Below are positions 45,196 through 53,650 of a DNA stretch of 64,000 nucleotides, piece by piece (the stretch's first letter is position 1; every line of letters begins with the position of its first letter). The notes beneath the pieces were generated by a model. The model worked only from the letters and a program-made list of their open reading frames with translations. It did no database searches and had not been told where the DNA came from. The stretch spans positions 744,001-808,000 of the forward strand of contig NZ_JAJJMN010000002.1 of assembly GCF_020905335.1 (NCBI RefSeq), read 5' to 3'. Origin of the DNA: Flavobacterium lipolyticum (GTDB taxonomy: Bacteria > Bacteroidota > Bacteroidia > Flavobacteriales > Flavobacteriaceae). The translations under genes and the position numbers were made by a program.

Positions 45196-45217
45196 TGAAT
45201 TTTAATAACAATAGCAT

Positions 45218-45796
45218 ATGAACCCTAAAGTTGATCTTTACTTTGAAAATGCTGAAAAATGGCAAAAAGAACTGGAAGAGTTACGAAAAATTGCGCTGGA
45301 TTGTCAATTGACAGAAGAACTAAAATGGGAAACAGCCTGCTATACACTGCATGGTAATAATGTTGTTTTAATACACTCTTTTAAGGAGTATTGTGCTTTT
45401 CTGTTTTTTAAAGGAGCCTTAATGAAGGATACGGATGGAATTCTAATCCAGCAAAGTGAGAATGTCCAGGCCGCAAGACAAATTCGTTTTACGAGTCTTG
45501 ACGAAATCAAAGCTCAAAAAGCAATCTTAAAAACGTATATTTATCAGGCCATTGAAATAGAAAAAGCCGGTTTGAAGGTAAAATTAAAGAAGACTGCCGA
45601 ATTTGAGATCGCAGAAGAATTTCAACAAAAACTAGACGAAAACAAGGCTCTTAAAACTGCTTTTAAAGCTTTAACTCCAGGTCGTCAACGTGCTTATTTA
45701 CTGTATTTCTCAACCCCAAAACAATCTAAAACGAGAGCGTCCAGGGTAGAAAACATGACCAATCAGATTCTTGAGGGAAAAGGATTGAAAGACTGA
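45218..45796 (+). CDS. YdeI/OmpD-associated (DUF1801-containing) protein
   Basis: The 192-residue cytoplasmic protein has a DUF1801-type N-terminal domain (LKWETACYTLHGNNVVLIHSFKEY) and the C-terminal YdeI helical domain with LTPGRQRAYLLYFSTPKQSKTRASRVE. Homologues were linked to protection against cationic peptides in enteric bacteria, but the biochemical role is open. It sits between DUF4256 and NUDIX genes on the same strand. Confidence 0.85.
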   Translation: MNPKVDLYFENAEKWQKELEELRKIALDCQLTEELKWETACYTLHGNNVVLIHSFKEYCAFLFFKGALMKDTDGILIQQSENVQAARQIRFTSLDEIKAQKAILKTYIYQAIEIEKAGLKVKLKKTAEFEIAEEFQQKLDENKALKTAFKALTPGRQRAYLLYFSTPKQSKTRASRVENMTNQILEGKGLKD

Positions 45797-45841
45797 TCGC
45801 TTTTGAAAAACAACTAATGATGTTGTCACAAATTAATAAAT

Positions 45842-46276
45842 ATGGAAAAACAAATGTTCTTTTCAGTAAAGGCTTTGATTATAAAAAACGATACTTTTTT
45901 AGCGGTTTATAACCTTGTAAGGGGGATTAAAATATGGGATTTACCCGGTGGCAGAATGGAATTTGGAGAGACCGCCGAAGAAACCTTGAAAAGAGAAATT
46001 AAAGAAGAGTTAAATGTTGAAATCAGGCCTGTGAAAGTAATTGACACCTGGAATTACCTGCCGGCCGATAATTGTCAGATCACAGGGATCATTTACTACA
46101 GTGAACTCATTACAAATCAAATCAAATTATCAGAGGAACACGACGGCTATGAATGGATTGCATTTGAACAGGCAGAGGCTTTTTTTACAAAAGATTTTCT
46201 GTTAGACCAAATTCAACTATGGGATTGGAATTCAATTAAAAATGATGCCGTTAGATTTACTAAATCCATTAAGTAG
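45842..46276 (+). CDS. NUDIX hydrolase
   Basis: The 144-residue protein has a Nudix box running G37-x5-E43-x7-R51E52-x2-E55E56, matching the consensus and binding Mg. It hydrolyses nucleoside diphosphate-linked substrates; the preference (for example oxidised nucleotides or sugar nucleotides) is not readable. It follows the YdeI gene by 45 bp, so it probably ends this small operon. Confidence 0.9.
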   Translation: MEKQMFFSVKALIIKNDTFLAVYNLVRGIKIWDLPGGRMEFGETAEETLKREIKEELNVEIRPVKVIDTWNYLPADNCQITGIIYYSELITNQIKLSEEHDGYEWIAFEQAEAFFTKDFLLDQIQLWDWNSIKNDAVRFTKSIK

Positions 46277-46347
46277 TCGCTGTTATCGTTTTTTTATCAT
46301 TTTGACAAAGGAATGCTCGAGCGATTAAAATTTTAATTGGAGACGTT

Positions 46348-46388
46348 TTTTTCACGCAGATCCGGCAGATTTAGCAGATTTTTTTAAT
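46348..46388. repeat. CACGCAGAT..GCAGATTTAGCAGATT simple repeat
   Basis: This imperfect 9-11-bp periodic sequence of GCAGAT words also occurs in each unit at 47014-47470 and, more divergent, at 52530-52560. It is dispersed non-coding sequence. Confidence 0.7.
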
Positions 46389-46563
46389 CTTTTTATCCCT
46401 TTGTTATGGACTATTAATCTTAATTACTCACGTTCTCTGTTCGCTATCACGAGACAAATCTCTTTTACTGCTTTTTTTCAGAATTTGGACATCTCCTTAA
46501 AGGGGTTAAATTTTGACTTTACCAAAAGAAATTAGTTTTATCTTAGTACTAAAAACAAATCTT

Positions 46564-46983
46564 ATGGAAGACCAAAAAAATCAAACCAACCCCTCCTCTT
46601 CTGACCCAACACCAAAAGTAACCGGAGTGGGAGGTATTTTCTTTTTTTCAGAAAACCCAAAGGAAACCAGAGATTGGTATGCTAAAAACTTAGGGCTTGA
46701 AGTTAACGATTGGGGATCTACTTTTGAATCCAGAAAAATAGATGCTCCTGAGGTCGTAGAATCTCTTCAATGGAGCCCGTTTAAAAAGGATGATGCGTAT
46801 TTCTCTCCTTCCAAAAAAGAGTTTATGATTAATTATCGCGTACAGCATATTGAAGCTCTTGTCAAACAGCTAAAAGAAAATGGTGTAACGGTACTTGATG
46901 ATATTGCTACCTACGATTATGGAAAGTTTGTTCACATTATGGATACTGAAGGCAACAAAATTGAGCTTTGGGAGCCGGCATAG
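46564..46983 (+). CDS. VOC family protein
   Basis: The 139-residue VOC-fold protein has KVTGVGGIFFFSENPKETRDWYAKNLGLEV (first module) and FVHIMDTEGNKIELWEPA (end, with the Glu metal ligand of the second module). The ATG at 46564 is chosen over the TTG at 46513, which would add an unusual hydrophobic extension. The substrate is unknown. It stands alone, followed by a long repeat region. Confidence 0.85.
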   Translation: MEDQKNQTNPSSSDPTPKVTGVGGIFFFSENPKETRDWYAKNLGLEVNDWGSTFESRKIDAPEVVESLQWSPFKKDDAYFSPSKKEFMINYRVQHIEALVKQLKENGVTVLDDIATYDYGKFVHIMDTEGNKIELWEPA

Positions 46984-47013
46984 GATGTATTGGTCTTCTC
47001 TGTACAAATAAAT

Positions 47014-47470
47014 TATGTTTCTATGTGTTTAGTTTTTTTCACGCAGATCTTGCAGATTTAGCAGATTTTTTATTCTGGAATAGTTCTTAGCTGTACGGAA
47101 GGAATGTGTTTCTTTTATTTGTACTTCTTAGTACATAGAAAAACTATGTTTCTATGTGTTTAGTATTTTTTCACGCAGATCTTGCAGATTTTTTATTGTG
47201 GAATAGTTCTTAGCTGTACGGAAGGAATGTGTTTCTTTTATTTGTGCTTCTTAGTACATAGAAAAACTATGTTTCTATGTGTTTAGTTTTTTTTCACGCA
47301 GATCTTGCAGATTTTTTATTCTGAAATAGTTCTTAGCTGTACGGAAGGAATCTGTTTCTTTTATTTGTGTTTCTCAGTACATAGAAAAACTATGTTTCTA
47401 TGTGTTTAGTATTTTTTCACGCAGATCTTGCAGATTTAGCAGCTTTTTTATTCTAAAAATATTTCTTAGC
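47014..47470. repeat. ~3.5 tandem copies of a 123-131-bp repeat
   Basis: Units start at 47014, 47145, 47268 and 47391. Each contains TATGTTTCTATGTGTTTAG, TTTCACGCAGATCTTGCAGA, TAGTTCTTAGCTGTACGGAA and TTAGTACATAGAAAAAC. Two eight- to nine-bp indels in the GCAGATTTA stretch explain the period change. The unit edge TATGTTTCTATGTGTTT is the same as the terminal repeat of the MITE-like elements. Confidence 0.95.
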
Positions 47471-47772
47471 AATTATATTCGATCGAAACATCCAATTGCC
47501 TCTTGGCTGAAATAGCTTAAAAACTATTTTGGCAAACATGGGGCGTTACAAACATGCAATTCAGTTTTATGGGAAATAACCCTTGCATAGCTCTTTGAAA
47601 AACCGAACTTCTGAAAACTTAAAGAAACTTATAACAGATGCAGCTACATCATTGTTTAGGCCACTACATACAGCATTAATTCTAAAGATAATTCTTATAT
47701 TCGCTGATGGGAATGTTAATTTTTAACAACACCAACTAACAATCAAAAAAACGCCATAACCAAAAAAAAATT
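47471..47772. other. upstream region of the serine hydrolase gene
   Basis: No gene is seen in these 302 bp. It is ordinary AT-rich leader sequence; a clear TAnnTTTG promoter was not found. Confidence 0.5.
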
Positions 47773-49338
47773 ATGAAAAAAGTAACTCGTCTGTTTACAT
47801 TAATGCTCTTTATTTGTTACGCTTCTACCCCACTCTATTCGCAAATTACATCTGAAAAAATAGATCTTTTAATGCAGGACGCTTTGGAGAAATTTAAAGT
47901 GGCAGGGGCCTCAATTGCTGTTGTTAAAGATGGAAAAGTAATTCACCAAAAAGGATATGGTGTTGCCTCTATCGAAACAAAAAAAGCCGTAAATGAAAGC
48001 ACAAATTTTCAAATAGCCTCCAACAGCAAAGCTTTCACAACTGCAGCGCTCTCTATTCTTGAAGACGAAGGCAAATTGAAATGGACAGATAAAGTAAAAG
48101 ACCATCTTCCAAAGTTTAAGATGTATAATGATTATGTTACAGAGAATTTTAACATCCAGGATTTGCTAACACATCGCAGCGGACTTGGATTGGGTGTGGG
48201 TGATTTGATGTTTTTCCCTGACGGCTCCAATTTTACAATAAATGATGTTCTAACTAGTTTTCAATATTTTAAACCGGTATCTGCTTTTCGAACTAAGTTT
48301 GATTATGACAATTTATTGTATCTCGTAGCGGGAGAATTAATTTCTAAAGTAAGTGGTATGACTTACGAAGATTTTATACAAACCCGAATTATTGATCCTT
48401 TGCAAATGAACAATTCTTTTGCACAAAGCGACAGGATAAAGGATAAAAGCAATCTGGCTGTATCACATTCGTCAGAATCCGGAACTATAAAACGAATTGA
48501 TGGATTCGGAATACAGATAAACGGTGCCGCCGGAGGAATCATTTCTAACGCAGCCGATATGGCAAAATGGATGACTTTATGCCTAAATAAAGGTCAGTAT
48601 GGAAGCGACTTGAAATCAACACTATTTTCTGTGAAAAATCATAACGAAATGTGGCGCATCCATACCGTTGAAGAAGTAGATCGTGATCCGAGATATAATT
48701 CACATTTTAGTGGTTACGGTCTGGGTTGGGGATTAACTGATGTGAAAGGAAATCTAAAAGTTTCTCATACAGGAGGTTTACCAGGAATGCTATCCATTGT
48801 TATGATGTACCCGGATCTAAACTTAGGCATCGTGATTTTAACCAACACAGAGAATGGCGGTGGCGGGCTCTTTACTGCCGTTACCAATACTATCTCTGAC
48901 AGTTATTTAGGCCTGGACGATTTTGGCTGGACCAATAAAATTGTGGAATGGATGAAACAAGGTAGAAATACAGGAGATGACGTTACCAAGAATGTTTGGG
49001 AAAAAGTAAAATTGGCAAAAAATGTGAAAGTAAAAAACGAAGACTTTACTGGCGTTTATACTGACAATTGGTTTGGAGAAATTGAAGTCTTTGAAAAAAA
49101 CAAACAGTTATGGTTCAGATCCTATCGTTCACCAAAATTAAATGGTCCTATGGCTTTTTATAATGCTAATACATTTGCCATAAAATGGGAATATCAGGCT
49201 ATGAATTGTGATGCCTTTGCGATGTTTTCACTGGATGAAACCGGTAAAGCACAATCAATTAAAATGAAAGGCATCTCTCCTAATATTGATTTCAGTTTTG
49301 ACTTTCAGGATCTGGATCTAAAAAGAGTGAATAAATAA
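47773..49338 (+). CDS. exported serine hydrolase (beta-lactamase/PBP class C-like)
   Basis: A signal peptide (about 1-23, ending PLYSQ) is followed by a class C beta-lactamase-like domain with Ser83-x-x-Lys86 in QIASNSKAFTT, a Tyr-x-Asn in FDYDNLLYLV, and HTGG in the KTG position. A C-terminal part of about 110 residues (FTGVYTDNWFGEIEVFEKNKQLWF) matches DUF3471-like domains of such hydrolases. It is periplasmic and may act as an esterase or D-Ala peptidase; beta-lactam hydrolysis is not implied. A terminator separates it from the convergent protease gene. Confidence 0.88.
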   Translation: MKKVTRLFTLMLFICYASTPLYSQITSEKIDLLMQDALEKFKVAGASIAVVKDGKVIHQKGYGVASIETKKAVNESTNFQIASNSKAFTTAALSILEDEGKLKWTDKVKDHLPKFKMYNDYVTENFNIQDLLTHRSGLGLGVGDLMFFPDGSNFTINDVLTSFQYFKPVSAFRTKFDYDNLLYLVAGELISKVSGMTYEDFIQTRIIDPLQMNNSFAQSDRIKDKSNLAVSHSSESGTIKRIDGFGIQINGAAGGIISNAADMAKWMTLCLNKGQYGSDLKSTLFSVKNHNEMWRIHTVEEVDRDPRYNSHFSGYGLGWGLTDVKGNLKVSHTGGLPGMLSIVMMYPDLNLGIVILTNTENGGGGLFTAVTNTISDSYLGLDDFGWTNKIVEWMKQGRNTGDDVTKNVWEKVKLAKNVKVKNEDFTGVYTDNWFGEIEVFEKNKQLWFRSYRSPKLNGPMAFYNANTFAIKWEYQAMNCDAFAMFSLDETGKAQSIKMKGISPNIDFSFDFQDLDLKRVNK

Positions 49339-49363
49339 ACCTATTTTTTATAACAAAATTAAA

Positions 49364-49405
49364 AAAAAGTCCGCAAAGTTTTCTTTTATACTTTGCGGAC
49401 TTTTT
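49364..49405. terminator. bidirectional terminator
   Basis: A 16-bp perfect stem AAAAAGTCCGCAAAGT / ACTTTGCGGACTTTTT has a 10-nt loop and A/T runs on both sides. It lies between convergent genes. Confidence 0.88.
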
Positions 49406-49415
49406 GCTTCTCTAT

Positions 49416-50792
49416 TTAATCAAGTAATGCTTTAAGCTCTGATTCCTTCTGGTTAATAATGAAAAGCTGACTTTTATCGTCTAACAATATCTTGTAATCA
49501 AACTCTTTGGCTGCATTGAACTTCCAGTTTTTTAATTCTTTAAAACTGTTCTTAATGAGTTTTAAATTTTCAGCGTTATTTTTAGAAACAATGATCATCT
49601 TAGTCAGATTTGATTTTTGCATCTTTTCTAGAGTGCTTATGCTTATTTCAGTCTCATCCTCTGATCTGGAGCGGTAGCGGTATTTTTGTTTGATGGTATC
49701 AAAATCCTTTTCATTTTCAGAAATAACGTATCGGTAAGCCATTAGATTTTCCATTTCGTTTATCCAGTTTGGGAATTTTGTTTCATAGATCTCAATATAA
49801 CGATCTATAAAACTTTTGTCAATGGCTTTCTTTTGAGAAATGTACTCGTTAAGCATAGGGTAAATTTCTTTTGCCATGAGGTTGATGTATTTTTTATTGT
49901 ACCAGTCACCACTATCTGCTTTTCCATTCAGCTGTGCGTATACATAACCATTGGCTAAGGAAGTTGCCAGCGCTTCGTTAAGCAGCTGATAGGCGTAATT
50001 GCTGTACTTGGATTGGTTTTCTTTGAAACTATTGTCGATCATTTTTTTTACTTCCAATGGCTGTTCGTTGTAAATAATATGATACGTTTCGTGCAGCATT
50101 ACACTAAAGAGATCCTTATAATCGTCTAAATCTGTTTGAATGGCACTGATGAAATTATTACCAAAAGAATTTGCGGTAAAGCCTTTAGAATTAGGCAAAG
50201 GATAAAATGCGATTTCAAAAGGAATTGAAGTGTCCCAACTCGAATTGTAAAAAATCAAACCCATTTCAAAGTAACGCTCCATGTCATTTTCCTTTGCGTA
50301 TTTAGTAATTTCAACGAGCTGTTTTTCAAATTTTTCTTTATTGGGATTGTATATGAGTTCGTTGTAGATTGGAGTAAAAGCGGAAATAATTCTCGTAAGA
50401 TCATTCAACGTTTTGTTGGTTAGCACTCCAATAGAGCGTATTTTAAAATCTTTTAAATTTTCTGTTTCGATTAAATTTTTTCTCAAAAAATCAAAGGATT
50501 GCATTGGTTTTTTAGAACCTTCCGGGAATTCTTCAAATGGATAGCTGTAATCCAATGTCAGATGATCAAATTCTGCGGCCAGTTTCTGAAATTCCTCAGT
50601 GTTGTATTTTGATTTTTGAAACTCGGTTTTAAAAACGTTGTCCGGATAGTTTTCGGATAAATTCTGAAGGAAAACAAAAACAGCTAATTGCTCAGAATAC
50701 TTAATATTAAATACTGTTTTTTGAGCAAAAGACCAATTGGTTATGGCACATAGCATAACGACCAAAAGCTTAATTTTTAAAGTAATTTTCAT
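49416..50792 (-). CDS. exported putative zinc metalloprotease
   Basis: The 458-residue protein has a signal peptide (cleaved near WSFAQ, residues 20-24) and a zincin motif HETYH at residues 234-238 in the segment FSVMLHETYHIIYNEQ. The rest is helical and not recognised, though the general arrangement resembles DUF2268/DUF2265-type proteases. It is probably periplasmic or secreted. It is divergent from the FAD monooxygenase gene, with 244 bp between them. Confidence 0.75.
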   Translation of the reverse strand: MKITLKIKLLVVMLCAITNWSFAQKTVFNIKYSEQLAVFVFLQNLSENYPDNVFKTEFQKSKYNTEEFQKLAAEFDHLTLDYSYPFEEFPEGSKKPMQSFDFLRKNLIETENLKDFKIRSIGVLTNKTLNDLTRIISAFTPIYNELIYNPNKEKFEKQLVEITKYAKENDMERYFEMGLIFYNSSWDTSIPFEIAFYPLPNSKGFTANSFGNNFISAIQTDLDDYKDLFSVMLHETYHIIYNEQPLEVKKMIDNSFKENQSKYSNYAYQLLNEALATSLANGYVYAQLNGKADSGDWYNKKYINLMAKEIYPMLNEYISQKKAIDKSFIDRYIEIYETKFPNWINEMENLMAYRYVISENEKDFDTIKQKYRYRSRSEDETEISISTLEKMQKSNLTKMIIVSKNNAENLKLIKNSFKELKNWKFNAAKEFDYKILLDDKSQLFIINQKESELKALLD

Positions 50793-50944
50793 TGTTTAGT
50801 AATTAGAATTTATTCGATAAGGATTAAAAATAATTCAAAAATTAGCAGGCAACAAACACTCACGATGCCCTACACAAAACAGTAATTGCTATGTTATCTT
50901 CCATAACTCCCCCAATCTGTTTTTAGTATCTTTAGCTTACTATT

Positions 50945-50974
50945 TTGCACTAGCCCTCTTTTATCTTAAATTTG
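50945..50974 (+). promoter_or_regulatory. promoter of the FAD monooxygenase gene
   Basis: TTG (50945-50947), exactly 19 bp, then TAAATTTG (50967-50974): the best match in the window to the Bacteroidota consensus. Initiation near 50981 gives a leader of about 55 nt before the GTG start. Confidence 0.75.
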
Positions 50975-51036
50975 CAGTCTTGTTACAAACATAGCAAAGT
51001 TTTCAAATGCTGAAGTGTCTAAATTAGGTAAAAAAA

Positions 51037-52494
51037 GTGGGAATACATACGATCGAAAATGCAGAAGGAAACTGGACTATTTGTCCCGAATGTCAGGGAC
51101 GCGGTAAAAAAAGCCAAAGACTCAGCAAGAAAGTACGGCTTCAGTATCAGATAGCGCTGGAAAACTTTGAAAAATCGAAGGACTCAGGAGTTCCTCCTAC
51201 TCGTCCTAAAGCGCATCTGAATGTCTGTCTCCACTGTGACGGATCGGGATTGATTCCTTCGGAACATCCTACTATTATTGACCAAGAAAACTTCCCGCAT
51301 GTCGCTATAATTGGAGCCGGTATTGGAGGAGTTGCATTGGCTGTCGCTTGTCTGCACCGCGGAATTCCTTTTACTCTTTACGAACGCGATACTAACTTTG
51401 ATACCCGATCACAAGGTTATGGTCTCACTTTGCAACAAGCCAGTAAAGCCATTGAAGGATTTGGTATTTTCTCTTTAGAAGAAAAGGTCATTTCAACCAG
51501 ACATTTGGTACATACTCCGGAAGGAAAAGTAATTGGGGAATGGGGTATTCGAAAATGGATTCCGTCGGATACCAAAACAGCTCCGAAGCGAACGAATATG
51601 CATATTGCGCGACAATATTTGCGTTCAGCATTACTGAAACAGCTTGGGACAAATGATATCGTACAATGGGGACATCAGCTCCTAGATTTTAAGGAATCCG
51701 AAGACCAAAGTATTTCCTTAAACTTTGAAGTAAATGGCAAAATCAAAAGTGCTAAAGCTGACCTCATCGTTGGAGCTGATGGCATTCGCAGTACGGTACG
51801 AAAACTATTAATTGGTGACGATGTTACTCCTTTGCGTTATCTGGGATGTATTGTGATATTAGGCATTTGTCCGTTAAAGGCTCTTAATGGACTTGATCAT
51901 AATTTGCTCGACTCGGCAACTGTGTTTCAAACGGCTAACGGCAATGAGCGAATTTATATGATGCCTTATACAGAAGATTCTGTAATGTGGCAGCTGAGTT
52001 TTCCAATGTCCGAAGACGAGGCTAAAATATTGAGCGCGCAAGGACCAAAAGCGTTAAAAAAAGAGGCTTGTCGAAGAACACAATGGCATGCCCCTATTCC
52101 ACAAATTTTATCGGCAACTTTAGAGGCGCAAATTTCAGGTTATCCGGTATACGACCGTGAATTACTTCGTCCTGAATTATTAGCCAAAAACAAACTGGCT
52201 ACATTGATTGGGGACGCTGCACATCCGATGAGCCCTTTCAAAGGACAAGGCGCTAATCAGGCACTGTTAGATGCGCTTTCTTTGGCTCGCGCAATCGTAA
52301 GAGAATGCAGACCGCTATCCAACTGGAGAGAGGCAGGAATAAGAGAAAGTGTACTGACTGAGTTTGAATCCGAGATGCTTGTGCGAAGTGCTGCCAAAGT
52401 AAAAGGCTCTGCTGATGCTGCTGAATTCCTGCATTCTGAAATTGTACTTCACGAAGGCGATGAACCAAGAGGCAGATGTTTAAAGAATAAATAA
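51037..52494 (+). CDS. FAD-dependent monooxygenase with N-terminal CxxCxGxG zinc-finger-like domain
   Basis: Residues 16-71 hold two DnaJ-type motifs, CPECQGRG (16-23) and CLHCDGSG (64-71), separated by a basic helical linker; together they could bind one zinc. A PHBH/TetX-type flavin monooxygenase follows: GAGIGG at 93-98 for FAD, VGADGIRSTVRK (DG motif) and GDAAHPMSPFKGQGANQALLDAL (GD motif). The start is a GTG, with no in-frame ATG between the promoter and it. Total length is 485, about 85 more than the core family because of the finger domain. The substrate is unknown; a tetracycline-type substrate is possible by fold only. The product of the finger-enzyme fusion may be targeted to RNA, protein or a partner. 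Confidence 0.85.
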   Translation: MGIHTIENAEGNWTICPECQGRGKKSQRLSKKVRLQYQIALENFEKSKDSGVPPTRPKAHLNVCLHCDGSGLIPSEHPTIIDQENFPHVAIIGAGIGGVALAVACLHRGIPFTLYERDTNFDTRSQGYGLTLQQASKAIEGFGIFSLEEKVISTRHLVHTPEGKVIGEWGIRKWIPSDTKTAPKRTNMHIARQYLRSALLKQLGTNDIVQWGHQLLDFKESEDQSISLNFEVNGKIKSAKADLIVGADGIRSTVRKLLIGDDVTPLRYLGCIVILGICPLKALNGLDHNLLDSATVFQTANGNERIYMMPYTEDSVMWQLSFPMSEDEAKILSAQGPKALKKEACRRTQWHAPIPQILSATLEAQISGYPVYDRELLRPELLAKNKLATLIGDAAHPMSPFKGQGANQALLDALSLARAIVRECRPLSNWREAGIRESVLTEFESEMLVRSAAKVKGSADAAEFLHSEIVLHEGDEPRGRCLKNK

Positions 52495-52586
52495 GCCAAT
52501 CGTTTATGGCGTTTTTGTACATCTTTTTTTCTCGCAGATTTTGCAGATCAAGCCGATTTTTCTTTACCATCTATATGTTTTAAACT

Positions 52587-52619
52587 AAAAAAAGGAGCCA
52601 CTTTTCAATGACTCCTTTT
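52587..52619 (-). terminator. terminator of the B12-riboswitch operon
   Basis: On the reverse strand AAAAGGAGTCA and TGGCTCCTTTT pair around a short loop, followed by a run of seven T. It lies 19 bp after the DUF4465 gene stop. Confidence 0.75.
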
Positions 52620-52637
52620 CGATATTAAATTTTAGTA

Positions 52638-53585
52638 TTATTGAATTCTTTTTACAGACAGCTTGTCTAAACAGAAGTAAGCCGCAGTATTCATTCCGTA
52701 TACGGGATGTGAATCTGTTGAAGCCATTTGAAAAACAAGGTATTTTACATCTCCCAGACCTTGAAGTGCTGTAGCACTTACATTTATCCATCCTGTTGGC
52801 ATTACTAAAGAACCTCCTGTGTAATCAGCCAGTGATTGTGTAATTGGTGCAGTAATAGTTCCGCTTGAATCTACTCCGTAAATTAACAATTCAAAGTGAT
52901 CTCCTGAAGAAAAGGCCTGAGCAAAACCGTCTCCATACAAACAACCATAATAAGGCCATGGGTGCATGTTGATTTTTAATCCTTTTACATTATACAATCC
53001 TGTATTTCCAATTTTAATCCAGTTAGAGAAACTTGTCTCACTAAAAGTAGTTCCCTGTGGATTTTTAGGATCTGTATAACTTGACCAGTAGGCTACGATG
53101 TACGGATCTCCTGTTGTACCCGGAGTACCTGCCGCAATAGTAGAAGAAGTTCCGAAACCACTTCCTGCCATAGTACCCCACTGATTGGCTACCCAACCGT
53201 TAGATCCGCCGGTACCTGCTCCTGAACCGTAATTGGTAATATCATTTACATTGGATACAATAAAACCATCCCAATAGTTGTAACCTGATGATGTTCCGCT
53301 ATGTGAAAATTTAAATATGTCAACTGTTAAATTGGTATTTGCCACATAAGTATTTTGCCAATACTTCCCTCCTGTTGTTGATGTTCCGCTGGTCAATAAA
53401 GAACTTGTCAGGTTAAGCGTAGAAGTCGTTCCTATCGAAGGATCGGTCACTGCGCTTTTAGAAGTTAAGCCTGAGCTTTTAACCGCTGCACTGCCGCTTT
53501 CGCTATTTAATAGATTTTCATCATTGCTACAGGACGAAAGTCCCAGAATCAAACCTACTGTCAAAAAATAAAGTACTTTTTTCAT
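52638..53585 (-). CDS. DUF4465 lipoprotein, last gene of the B12-riboswitch operon
   Basis: The lipoprotein signal MKKVLYFLTVGLILGLSSC has its lipidated Cys at 19. After a Ser/Thr/Gly-rich spacer of about 45 residues comes a DUF4465 domain (YNYWDGFIVSNVNDITNY to FCLDKLSVKRIQ), a beta-sandwich type common in surface proteins. From memory, DUF4465-type lipoproteins occur in B12 uptake loci of gut Bacteroides (BtuH-like); that link should be verified. Its place in a riboswitch-controlled operon fits a surface B12-binding role. Confidence 0.85.
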   Translation of the reverse strand: MKKVLYFLTVGLILGLSSCSNDENLLNSESGSAAVKSSGLTSKSAVTDPSIGTTSTLNLTSSLLTSGTSTTGGKYWQNTYVANTNLTVDIFKFSHSGTSSGYNYWDGFIVSNVNDITNYGSGAGTGGSNGWVANQWGTMAGSGFGTSSTIAAGTPGTTGDPYIVAYWSSYTDPKNPQGTTFSETSFSNWIKIGNTGLYNVKGLKINMHPWPYYGCLYGDGFAQAFSSGDHFELLIYGVDSSGTITAPITQSLADYTGGSLVMPTGWINVSATALQGLGDVKYLVFQMASTDSHPVYGMNTAAYFCLDKLSVKRIQ

Positions 53586-53650
53586 GATTTATAAAAATTT
53601 TGGATTAATATTCTTGGTTGATTAATAAATAGTTTTATTCCGCTTTTCGA

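Noticed and set aside
47014..47470. Possible CRISPR array
   Set aside because: Units are tandem over their full length without unique spacers, and no cas genes are nearby.
51037..52494. tetX-type tetracycline resistance gene
   Set aside because: The fold is shared, but the sequence and the N-terminal finger differ from TetX, so a resistance function is not supported.
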